From contig DCVL01000020.1 of NCBI GenBank assembly GCA_002328035.1, forward strand, positions 1 to 20,363: a stretch of DNA of 20,363 nucleotides. Direction: 5' to 3'. The stretch is from Geobacter sp. UBA2189. GTDB taxonomy: Bacteria; Desulfobacterota; Desulfuromonadia; Geobacterales; Pseudopelobacteraceae. How positions within the stretch are numbered: position 1 is the first letter of the stretch; each line of letters opens with the position of its first letter. A program made the position numbers and the translations under genes. The notes under the pieces are model-generated. The model searched no databases, was not told the origin of the DNA, and was given only the letters and a program-made list of their open reading frames with translations. Shown here piece by piece: positions 1 to 6,616 of the stretch.

Positions 1-76
1 GGAGCGGGAAACGGGGTTCGAACCCGCGACCTTCAACTTGGAAGGCTGACGCTCTAGCCAACTGAGCTACTCCCGC
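1..76 (-). tRNA. tRNA-Gly (anticodon TCC), 3' end at window edge
   Basis: The minus strand reads as a cloverleaf: acceptor GCGGGAG pairs with TTCCCGC (ending in a G-T pair), D-arm AGCTCAGTTGGCTAGAGC, anticodon arm CAGCCTTCCAAGTTG with TCC, and T-arm GCGGGTTCGAACCCCGT. The discriminator T and the CC of an encoded CCA end lie at positions 3-1, so the final A would fall just outside the window. It is the third tRNA of a cluster read leftwards. Confidence 0.95.
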
Positions 77-178
77 ACAATGGTATGCACTGCCTGGACT
101 GCTTTAACCGGCTTAATACCAGTTAGATGGCCAAAGGCCTCCTGGACTATAAGCTAATTGAGCAATCGGTGAACTATA

Positions 179-264
179 TGGTGGAGGGGGGAGGATTCGA
201 ACCTCCGAAGTCGTACGACGACAGATTTACAGTCTGTTCCCTTTGGCCACTCGGGAACCCCTCC
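179..264 (-). tRNA. tRNA-Tyr (anticodon GTA)
   Basis: This is a class II tRNA with a long variable arm. Acceptor GGAGGGG starts at 264, the anticodon stem-loop CAGACTGTAAATCTG carries GTA, the variable arm is GTCGTACGAC, and the T-loop is GGTTCGAATCC. CCA is encoded at 181-179. Length is 86 nt including CCA. It lies between tRNA-Thr (32 bp away) and tRNA-Gly (about 100 bp away). Confidence 0.96.
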
Positions 265-296
265 GGGGATACACTAAGCCTTCCTAAGCTTTAAAA

Positions 297-372
297 TGGA
301 GCTGGCGATGGGACTCGAACCCGCGACCTGCTGATTACAAGTCAGCTGCTCTACCAATTGAGCTACGCCAGC
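297..372 (-). tRNA. tRNA-Thr (anticodon TGT)
   Basis: Acceptor GCTGGCG begins at 372, the D-arm is AGCTCAATTGGTAGAGC, the anticodon arm CTGACTTGTAATCAG carries TGT, the T-arm contains GGGTTCGAGTCCC, and an encoded CCA lies at 299-297. It is the first tRNA of the leftward cluster and sits about 20 bp downstream of the predicted transcription start. Confidence 0.96.
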
Positions 373-399
373 TGATTTTAGCAAAGCATGGAATTTGGA

Positions 400-428
400 T
401 TTTTACTGTAGCTGGCAAATAAAGTCAA
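400..428 (-). promoter_or_regulatory. Probable sigma-70-type promoter of the tRNA cluster
   Basis: On the minus strand TTGACT (428-423) is followed after exactly 17 bp by TAAAAA (405-400). The -35 box matches consensus at 5 of 6 positions and the -10 box at 4 of 6. The predicted start near 393 is about 20 bp before tRNA-Thr. No T-tract terminator is visible between the rpoH stop codon and this element, so some read-through from rpoH is possible. Confidence 0.55.
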
Positions 429-449
429 TATTTTTTTATCAGCTAATTT

Positions 450-1304
450 TTATGCCGTTACGTGATCCATTTCTGAAGCCAGGTATGTTTTCATTTTTCT
501 GATGGCATTTTCTTCAATCTGTCTCACCCTCTCGCGAGAAATTGAAAAATAATCTGCAATTTGTTGAAGTGTCATCGGTTCATCGGCTTTAATACGTTGT
601 TCAACTACATACCTTTCCTTATCTCCTAATTTAGAAACCGCTTCCCCAACTGTACTGCGAAGCCTCTGTTGTTCCTGAAGTTCAATCAGCAGGGATTCCT
701 GATTCGGACTTTCATCCACAAGCGACTCAAGGAGTGTCCCTGATTCGCCTTCCACCAGTTCCGCATCAAGTGATAACTCCCCCATCAAGCGAAGTTCCAT
801 CTCCTCAACATCTGCCTCACTTACATCCAGTGATAACGCCGTGGCAGGAAGATCTTTAGAACCACCTGTCATACGGCTAATTGCATTTTTGGCTTCTTTA
901 AGCTTAAAGAACAGCTTTCTCTGAGCCTGAGTTGTTCCTATCTTTAACAAGCTCCATGAGGAAACGATAAAACTCTGAATCTGAGCCCTTATCCACCAGA
1001 CAGCATATGTAATCAAACGAAATCCGCGGTAGGGATTAAACTTTCTTACAGCCAGCATAAGACCAATATTGCCTTCCTGAATCAGATCGAGCATCTTCAA
1101 TCCGTAATTTCTGTACTCTGATGCTATCTTGACAACGAATCTAAGATTGGCTGTAACTAAAGTCTGAGCGGCTTCAAGATCGTTGTTTTCAAAAAGGCTA
1201 ACAGCAAGGCGATGCTCTTCCTTTTCATCAAGAAGAGGGAAAGATCTTATTTCAAATAGGTATCTTGAAAAGCTATCCGCTGTAACCGTAATTGCCGTGT
1301 ACAT
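450..1304 (-). CDS. rpoH: RNA polymerase sigma factor RpoH (sigma-32 type heat-shock sigma)
   Basis: This 284-residue group of sigma-70 proteins directs core RNA polymerase to heat-shock promoters. Region 2 spans about residues 50-115, with DLIQEGNIGLMLAVRKFNP and a core-binding/-10 recognition segment containing WWIRAQI. The diagnostic RpoH box QRKLFFKLK follows at about 128-136. Region 4 (about 220-275) ends in the helix-turn-helix TLQQIADYFSISRERVRQIE. An upstream ATG at 1370 would add 22 residues, but that extension is encoded by the CIRCE palindrome and the predicted transcribed start lies inside it. The ATG at 1304, preceded by GAGAGG (1319-1314) with 9-nt spacing, is therefore preferred. 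The gene lies upstream of the tRNA cluster and has its own promoter and operator. Specialised RpoH identity rests on the RpoH box and length; the other sigma groups fit less well. Confidence 0.93.
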   Translation of the reverse strand: MYTAITVTADSFSRYLFEIRSFPLLDEKEEHRLAVSLFENNDLEAAQTLVTANLRFVVKIASEYRNYGLKMLDLIQEGNIGLMLAVRKFNPYRGFRLITYAVWWIRAQIQSFIVSSWSLLKIGTTQAQRKLFFKLKEAKNAISRMTGGSKDLPATALSLDVSEADVEEMELRLMGELSLDAELVEGESGTLLESLVDESPNQESLLIELQEQQRLRSTVGEAVSKLGDKERYVVEQRIKADEPMTLQQIADYFSISRERVRQIEENAIRKMKTYLASEMDHVTA

Positions 1305-1327
1305 ATAGTCACACCTCTCAAAAGTTT

Positions 1328-1354
1328 TTAGCACTCCAAGAAAGAGAGTGCTAA
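1328..1354 (-). promoter_or_regulatory. Perfect CIRCE operator (HrcA binding site) in the rpoH leader
   Basis: The sequence TTAGCACTC, nine bases, then GAGTGCTAA is an exact match to the CIRCE consensus bound by the HrcA repressor. It begins two bases downstream of the predicted -10 box and so covers the expected transcription start. Its position predicts that HrcA represses rpoH transcription. Confidence 0.95.
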
Positions 1355-1355
1355 A

Positions 1356-1384
1356 AATATAGCAATCCATGCAGTAAAAATCAA
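1356..1384 (-). promoter_or_regulatory. Predicted sigma-70-type promoter of rpoH
   Basis: On the minus strand TTGATT (1384-1379), a 17-bp spacer, and TATATT (1361-1356) form a good -35/-10 pair. The predicted start near 1349 lies inside the CIRCE palindrome, the usual layout of HrcA-repressed promoters. Confidence 0.7.
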
Positions 1385-1406
1385 TACTTAAATTCTTAAC
1401 ATCTTT

Positions 1407-3005
1407 TTATATCCCTAAATGGCGCAGTCCAGACTCAGCAAGTGCTCTCATCCCTTTTAATGTCCTCTGGTACAATCTACTCACCGGTAAGCGGTTCAGG
1501 GTAATACCGGCACCATCTCGTTCCAGTAACAGTTCATCGCCCGCGCAAAGCCCATTAAGTGCTGATGCATAGCTCCCGTCAAGGCCGAAAAGAAAGCGAT
1601 ACTTTCTTCCTTTAAAACGACAAGCTACCAGCAAAAGCAATGTCTCTGGCCGACCACTTTTGTAATTATACCGTGTAGTAGAAATGACAAACTCTCCAAC
1701 ACACCTTCCTGAATCAGCAAGGAGAGCCTCAACCGATACGCCTTTTGGTTTAGGCGTTCCCAGTGACGGCATTCCCCAAGGACGGTATGGTTCATGGGAA
1801 CGCTTTTTATAATGTTCGGTCTGTTCAAGCAGTATCACCACATTATTATTGATTGGACCTCCAATAGAGTGGGAAAGCCCGGCTTTAAATCCTGATGTCC
1901 TGATCATTCTATGATTTTCAACAACCTGAACCATACCTGTTGCTCCAAGCGGATGGCCGCGCCCCTTAAGACCACCTGTCAAATTTGTAGGAAATTTCCC
2001 GGTCAAACCGGTCAAACGGTCATCAAGCAGGGCATCAAACAGATGATTACGACTAAAAAGACCAAGATCAACAAGGTTGATAGAACCAAAACCGTTAAAT
2101 GGATCATGCATATTTACATGAAGCTTCCCCTCCAGTGTTTTTATATCATGCAAGCCAGCCATGCTATATGCATATCCAGCTGCAATGACAGTGGCAGGAA
2201 AGGAATGGAAGTAGTTACGATCTGCTATAGTAGGTATATCTGTCGCACTTCCAACACCACTCACCTGAACATCCTGTGGTGTTGATGTCAGTATAACAGC
2301 AGCCATACCATCAGACATGGGACAAAAATCGTGATAATGCATCGGAGACCAGTAAAGATAATTTTCGCCTGTAACAATTTGCCTGTAATACTCTTCAACA
2401 GGCAGTTCTTTACGAAGGTGAGCATTATTGTTTTTACTCGAATAACTGTGACTTCGCTGCGTTAATAATGCAGAATAGGCAGACCATTCCTGATCTGAAA
2501 GGCCAAGATAATTTTGCAGTGAACTGGCAACAAAAGCCCCGCATGCCGGCATCGTCAAACCAAATTCGGCCTCATCACGATCAATTACACCGGCAATAAT
2601 ACGTGTTGCCTCCAATGTTGAGGCATCACTCATTCTTTGTATACCTATGGCCAGTACATGATCATGACGGCCAGAAGCCACCTCAAGATATGCATTTTCC
2701 AGAGCTGATGCACCAGAAGAGGAAGCGGTGTCTATCAACACCGATTTAGCCCCTGAAATCCCCAATATACCTGTTATCTTTGCCGCAGTATTATCAACCC
2801 CTGAAAAAGCAGATGGATTCTGACTCCCCACCACAACCGCCTCAATCTGTCTACGCCTTACAGGGCTTTCCAAAAAAACCTGGCCGCATTTCTCAGCCAT
2901 ATCCAAAAACGACAGTTCTCCCCTGTCCTTATCGGTATATCGCCCAATCGGAGCCATCCATGATGCCGCGATATAGACCGGCCTTGGCCTGAAAACGGTT
3001 TTCAT
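1407..3005 (-). CDS. Thiolase-family protein, Ser in place of active-site Cys, with C-terminal OB-like domain
   Basis: The 532-residue protein carries a thiolase fold over residues 1 to about 395. Visible marks are CPMSDGMAAVIL (228-239), HDPFNGFG (300-307) and the catalytic-His motif GRGHPLGATG (348-357, His351), most like the SCP2/archaeal-type acetyl-CoA acyltransferases. Where those enzymes have the acylated Cys, in a segment like AACASG, this protein reads TASSSG (93-98), so the aligned residue is Ser95. The terminal GxCxG Cys is also absent (SHSIGGP, 378-384), as in the SCP2/archaeal group. Residues about 418-505 form a beta-rich segment resembling the OB fold of DUF35 proteins but without the Cys zinc ribbon. 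Such DUF35 proteins usually partner archaeal-type thiolases as separate chains. The ATG start has AAGGAG 9-10 nt upstream. Substrate is unknown; classical thiolase chemistry is doubtful. A condensing or acyl-transfer role, or a structural one, is possible. Confidence 0.8.
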   Translation of the reverse strand: MKTVFRPRPVYIAASWMAPIGRYTDKDRGELSFLDMAEKCGQVFLESPVRRRQIEAVVVGSQNPSAFSGVDNTAAKITGILGISGAKSVLIDTASSSGASALENAYLEVASGRHDHVLAIGIQRMSDASTLEATRIIAGVIDRDEAEFGLTMPACGAFVASSLQNYLGLSDQEWSAYSALLTQRSHSYSSKNNNAHLRKELPVEEYYRQIVTGENYLYWSPMHYHDFCPMSDGMAAVILTSTPQDVQVSGVGSATDIPTIADRNYFHSFPATVIAAGYAYSMAGLHDIKTLEGKLHVNMHDPFNGFGSINLVDLGLFSRNHLFDALLDDRLTGLTGKFPTNLTGGLKGRGHPLGATGMVQVVENHRMIRTSGFKAGLSHSIGGPINNNVVILLEQTEHYKKRSHEPYRPWGMPSLGTPKPKGVSVEALLADSGRCVGEFVISTTRYNYKSGRPETLLLLVACRFKGRKYRFLFGLDGSYASALNGLCAGDELLLERDGAGITLNRLPVSRLYQRTLKGMRALAESGLRHLGI

Positions 3006-3021
3006 CTTGACTCTCTCCTTC

Positions 3022-3051
3022 CTAAAGAGAAAAGGCGTTCAGAAGAACGCC
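3022..3051 (-). terminator. Rho-independent-type terminator or attenuator downstream of the dehydrogenase gene
   Basis: On the minus strand GGCGTTC-TTCT-GAACGCC (3051-3034) forms a perfect 7-bp stem with a 4-nt loop, followed by TTTTCTCTTT. It lies 31 bp after the dehydrogenase stop codon and only about 17 bp upstream of the thiolase ATG, next to its ribosome binding site. It could therefore end the upstream message or attenuate the thiolase gene. Confidence 0.7.
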
Positions 3052-3082
3052 CTTTACTGATAAAAAGGTGCAAAGGATTTAA

Positions 3083-3949
3083 CTATTTTTTCAAGACCTT
3101 GATAACCGCTGAGAAATCCTCCTCGCCATAACCAGCCTCAACACCTTTCTCATACATCTTACTGGCTGCTTCTGCAGCCGGCAACTGTAACCCCACTAAC
3201 CTTGCCGCATTCATAACCAGATGCATACCATCGTTTACATATTTTAAAGCAAGGCTACGGGTAAATTCATTCCTGGACATAGCTCTGCCTTTTAGATGGA
3301 AAATTGGAGAAGCAACTCCACGGGTATCTAGAACCTCAAGGATTTTATCCCCACTAAAGCCCATCTTATCACCAAATACAAGTCCTTCTGCCAAAACCTG
3401 AACCAGAGTTCCCTGAACCATATTTACGATAAATTTCATCTTGGTAGCATCACCGATCTCACCAACATTTATAGTGTTTAAACCAAAGATACTGAATGGT
3501 TCCCGACACTTACCAATGACGGCAGGGTCACCGCCTACAATAATAGTCAACAGACCATTTGCAGCATGATCCTTATTGCCCCAGACAGGAGCATCCAGAT
3601 AATAACAACGCTTTTTAGCAGTTTCTTCTGCCATCTTCAGGGTAGTTTCAAGTGATGTGGTACCCATATCAGCAAATATTGTGCCAGGCTCTATGCCAGC
3701 CATTATGCCTGTTTCACCACAGAAAAGAGGTCCCTGTTCGTCACCTTCAGATACAATTGATATAACCAGATCTCTCCCCTTTGCAGCCTCTGCTGCTGTA
3801 GCCGCACCTTTTGCTCCGTTTACCACCAGATCAGCAATCTTTTCCGGATCGGTATCAAAGACAGTAAGTTCATACCCCCCTTTAATGAGATTGGCTGCCA
3901 TATGTCTTCCTACTGTCCCCAAACCAATAAAACCGATCTTGCGTAGCAT
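3083..3949 (-). CDS. NAD(P)-dependent beta-hydroxyacid dehydrogenase (3-hydroxyisobutyrate / semialdehyde reductase family)
   Basis: The 288-residue product has an N-terminal Rossmann fold with GFIGLGTVG (6-14). The acidic residue after beta-2 (FDTDPEK, 31-37) suggests NAD(H) rather than NADP(H), whose binders usually have NRxxxK there. The substrate loop DAPVWGNK (119-126) replaces the usual DAPVSGxx. The catalytic segment GDATKMKFIVN (166-176) contains the expected Lys172 and Asn176. The C-terminus GYGEEDFSAV resembles the glyoxylate/succinic semialdehyde reductases known from Geobacter. A TTG 15 bp upstream is in frame, but it overlaps the ribosome binding site GGAGG (3962-3958), which is ideally spaced (8 nt) for the ATG at 3949; the ATG is chosen. 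Exact substrate (3-hydroxyisobutyrate, glyoxylate, succinic semialdehyde or 2-hydroxy-3-oxopropionate) cannot be settled from sequence. Confidence 0.85.
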   Translation of the reverse strand: MLRKIGFIGLGTVGRHMAANLIKGGYELTVFDTDPEKIADLVVNGAKGAATAAEAAKGRDLVISIVSEGDEQGPLFCGETGIMAGIEPGTIFADMGTTSLETTLKMAEETAKKRCYYLDAPVWGNKDHAANGLLTIIVGGDPAVIGKCREPFSIFGLNTINVGEIGDATKMKFIVNMVQGTLVQVLAEGLVFGDKMGFSGDKILEVLDTRGVASPIFHLKGRAMSRNEFTRSLALKYVNDGMHLVMNAARLVGLQLPAAEAASKMYEKGVEAGYGEEDFSAVIKVLKK

Positions 3950-4078
3950 CCTTAAGTCCTCCAATTATAAAAATAAAATAATGTTATCTAGTTCTAACTA
4001 CTCTTTTATTACACCTAAACCGTTAATTGTGGCAACAATGATTTTTATATAGAACCAGTGGTATAAAACAATTTAATC

Positions 4079-4735
4079 TCATCTGGAGCGTTCAACTCCG
4101 TTTCTCGCACAGTAGGGAGTTAAAGGGCAAAGAGAGCAATGCGGCGAAACCGGATGGCAGAGATTCTGGCCATAGCAGACCAGAAGATCATTTATTGCGT
4201 GCCAATACTCTCTAGGTAAATTTGCACGCAGAGCCTCTTCTGTCTGATCGGCTGTTTTTGTACAAATATACCCCCAGCGGTTTGTAATTCGATGAACATG
4301 TGTATCAACACAGATCCCCTCTTTACCATAGCCCAGGGTAACAACAAGATTTGCCGTCTTCCTACCCACCCCTTTAAAAATCAGAAGCTGCTCTATGGTA
4401 TCTGGAACCTCTGCATTAAACTCAGCGACGAGCCGCTTGCATATCTCAGAAATCTGTTCCGCTTTCGTACGATAAAAACCGGCAGGGTAGATTAATTCGG
4501 CAATCTCTGAAGGGGTCAAGGATGCCATTTTCTGAACTGTTCCGGCACGATTAAAGAGACGAACAGAAGCGGCCATAGTAACGGCATCTTTTGTACGCAA
4601 AGAAATAATGCACGATATCAACACATGAAAAGCAGTTCGATGGTGTTCGGCAAGTATTGTAACAGAAGGGGTCTGCCACTTTTTACACTCTTCAGCAAGA
4701 AGGGACATTACCTGATTAATTGGAAAATCACTCAT
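4079..4735 (-). CDS. nth: Endonuclease III (DNA glycosylase/AP lyase)
   Basis: The 218-residue enzyme removes oxidised pyrimidines from DNA and cleaves the abasic site by beta-elimination. The helix-hairpin-helix FKGVGRKTANLVV (120-132) holds the Schiff-base Lys126, and CVDTHVHRI (142-150) holds catalytic Asp144. Near the C-terminus Cys193, Cys200, Cys203 and Cys209 give the C-x6-C-x2-C-x5-C [4Fe-4S] pattern. The segment SLRTKD (45-50) stands where the E. coli enzyme has SAQATD. The ATG start has only a weak ribosome binding site (AAGA). It is divergent from the PHP gene at 4829, with 93 bp shared upstream DNA. Confidence 0.95.
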   Translation of the reverse strand: MSDFPINQVMSLLAEECKKWQTPSVTILAEHHRTAFHVLISCIISLRTKDAVTMAASVRLFNRAGTVQKMASLTPSEIAELIYPAGFYRTKAEQISEICKRLVAEFNAEVPDTIEQLLIFKGVGRKTANLVVTLGYGKEGICVDTHVHRITNRWGYICTKTADQTEEALRANLPREYWHAINDLLVCYGQNLCHPVSPHCSLCPLTPYCARNGVERSR

Positions 4736-4828
4736 ATTTGATCTTTTACATCAATAACCGGCTGCTGGCAACTGAACGGCTTGTTTTTTGGTTCAAATAG
4801 ATAGATGATGTAGCCAGAAAGGGATAAC

Positions 4829-5689
4829 ATGATAGACCTGCATCTACATTCAAGCTGTTCAGATGGTGTTCTAACACCTTCACTTTTGGTTGCCGAGGCC
4901 AGCAAGGCTGGGCTCTCAAGCATTTCAATCAGTGATCATGATACGATTGCCGGTGTTGAAGAGGCCATTCAAGCCGGTCAAAGGCTTGGAGTTGAGGTTA
5001 TTCCTGGAGTTGAGCTTTCCGTTTCCTATAGAGGCTTCAACGATGTCCATTTACTTGGCTATTGGATAGACATACATGCCCCTGAACTAACTGAACAACT
5101 GGACAAATTTGCCATGCACCGTTCTAACAGAAACGGAGAAATAGTTTTGCTGGTAAATAAACTTCTGCAAGATGAAGGAAAGGAACCGTTGACCCTCGAA
5201 GAGGTTACATCTCTTGCTGACGGGGTTATGGGGCGCCCACACATTGCCAGAGCCCTAATCAAACGTAGCTACGCAAAAACAATGGAAGATGCATTTACAA
5301 GGTATCTTATCCCGTCGGATGTACCCAAAGCTTACTGGGCAATGGAAGACGCCTTGCTCACCGTCAAACAGGTTGGCGGGGTAAGCGTTCTTGCTCATCC
5401 TACCAGCATAACAAAGGATCAGATTCTACTTGCTGAGTTGATTTCAGGGTTGAAAGAATCCGGGCTTGATGGCCTTGAGGTTTTCAACACACTTGCAACA
5501 GAAGAGGAAATTATGTTTCTCCAGAAGCTGGCCTACAGGTTTAGTCTCCTACCAACAGGTGGCTCAGATTTTCATGGAATTTCCCCTGACGACAGAATAG
5601 GAAAAGGACGGGGGGGAACAAAATTTTCTGATGCCCTTCTCCCGCCCCTTCGCGGACTTGCAGAACAGCGAAATAAAATCAAAGAGTAA
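4829..5689 (+). CDS. PHP-domain metallo-phosphoesterase (RNase AM / nucleoside 3',5'-bisphosphate phosphatase-like)
   Basis: The 286-residue cytoplasmic protein has a full set of PHP metal ligands: DLHLHSSCSDG (3-13), SDHDT (35-39), Glu62 in GVELS, His74 region, GRPHIA (135-140), LAHPT (188-192) and GGSDFHG (244-250). Length and motif order match the TrpH/YciV group. E. coli YciV (RNase AM) trims RNA 5' ends and hydrolyses 3',5'-bisphosphonucleotides; that function is inferred by family only. AAAGGGA lies about 6 nt before the ATG. Its stop TAA (5687-5689) directly abuts the stop of the convergent gene. Confidence 0.88.
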   Translation: MIDLHLHSSCSDGVLTPSLLVAEASKAGLSSISISDHDTIAGVEEAIQAGQRLGVEVIPGVELSVSYRGFNDVHLLGYWIDIHAPELTEQLDKFAMHRSNRNGEIVLLVNKLLQDEGKEPLTLEEVTSLADGVMGRPHIARALIKRSYAKTMEDAFTRYLIPSDVPKAYWAMEDALLTVKQVGGVSVLAHPTSITKDQILLAELISGLKESGLDGLEVFNTLATEEEIMFLQKLAYRFSLLPTGGSDFHGISPDDRIGKGRGGTKFSDALLPPLRGLAEQRNKIKE

Positions 5690-6517
5690 TTAGCACTTGT
5701 CTTTATATTTGCAATAATCTATTACCTGGATGTTATCAACCACATTGTTGACACCCTCAACGGCAGCGGCAATCCTGATAGCTGCCTTCTTTTCCAGTTC
5801 GGAACCTATATAGCCAGATAGTGTAGCTTCACCTTCTTCGACCTCTATCCTGAATGGACGGTATTCCAATTCATCTGAGCGAAGTAACGCAGTTTCAATC
5901 TTTTTAACCATTATTGCATTATCTATAACGTTATTTGACCAGGCATCAGCCTCTTTCAGCTGAGGATCCTTTGCTGCGGCCACTATACTGTCAATAATCG
6001 CAGAATGAGAAAGCCTGGAAGTATTAAAAATCAAATCATATTCAAGAGGGTCATCCCAGTTGCGGTCAAAATAGAAATGTATAAAGCCGCCTCGCTGATG
6101 ATCGCTTCGCCTGATAAGCTCTTTGGCAAGATCAGGATCAATCCACTCCCTCTCCGCAAACTGCTCAACCCTTTCTTCAAAACCGGCAATAAAGCGTAAT
6201 TTCAAAACATTTCCTGAACCACGCAGAAGATCCTGACCACCACGCCCGTAAAGGATAATATTCCCTTTTTTTGCAAAATCTAAAAGGATAAGCTCAATAG
6301 AGTTAAGAGAGGCAGCCCGTTCTCTATCCTGCATGGTATTGTAAGAAGGCGGCTTCTCATCTACAGCCTGTAAAGTCTCAAGGCTAATCCCGTAATCCAG
6401 GGCAGATTCGGCAAGCTTTAAACCATCAACCAAGGTGTATTTAAGTTTTTTGGACAACTCCTTGGCTATTCCATATGCACCGGTTCCCATCTCACGGGAG
6501 ATTGTGATAATAGGCAT
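5690..6517 (-). CDS. Cytidylate kinase-like P-loop protein fused to a BON domain
   Basis: The 275-residue protein begins ITISREMGTGAYGIAKEL (4-21), the P-loop start of the cytidylate-kinase-like family, whose usual form is SREFGSGGxxIA. IILYGRGGQDLL (87-98) and FIAGFEERVEQ (109-119) are further family signatures. Residues about 199-267 form a BON domain, including RIEVEEGEATLSGYIGS and the C-terminal EGVNNVVDNIQV. BON domains usually bind membranes or envelope ligands and are mostly found in secreted or periplasmic proteins; no signal peptide or membrane segment is seen here. GGAGGTG lies about 9 nt before the ATG. Enzymatic substrate is unknown. The downstream end meets the PHP gene tail-to-tail with no intergenic base. 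Confidence 0.85.
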   Translation of the reverse strand: MPIITISREMGTGAYGIAKELSKKLKYTLVDGLKLAESALDYGISLETLQAVDEKPPSYNTMQDRERAASLNSIELILLDFAKKGNIILYGRGGQDLLRGSGNVLKLRFIAGFEERVEQFAEREWIDPDLAKELIRRSDHQRGGFIHFYFDRNWDDPLEYDLIFNTSRLSHSAIIDSIVAAAKDPQLKEADAWSNNVIDNAIMVKKIETALLRSDELEYRPFRIEVEEGEATLSGYIGSELEKKAAIRIAAAVEGVNNVVDNIQVIDYCKYKDKC

Positions 6518-6616
6518 CTGAGTTTACACCTCCGGTCAAAACTAATGTATACAGAAGGGGAAAGTAACACGTTCCGCTTGTCTGCACAAGATGGCAATGA
6601 TAGGCTGTGAATATTA

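Noticed and set aside
1305..1370. N-terminal extension of RpoH from an upstream ATG
   Set aside because: These codons cover the CIRCE operator and the predicted -10 box, and a better ribosome binding site precedes the ATG at 1304.
1911..2285. Plus-strand ORF of 124 codons antisense to the thiolase gene
   Set aside because: It is a shadow of the thiolase coding frame, and its product has no recognisable domain.
6577..6590. Small hairpin CTTGT-CTGC-ACAAG between the kinase-BON and methyltransferase genes
   Set aside because: The arms are only 5 bp with no T-tract, and such a repeat is expected by chance in this much sequence.
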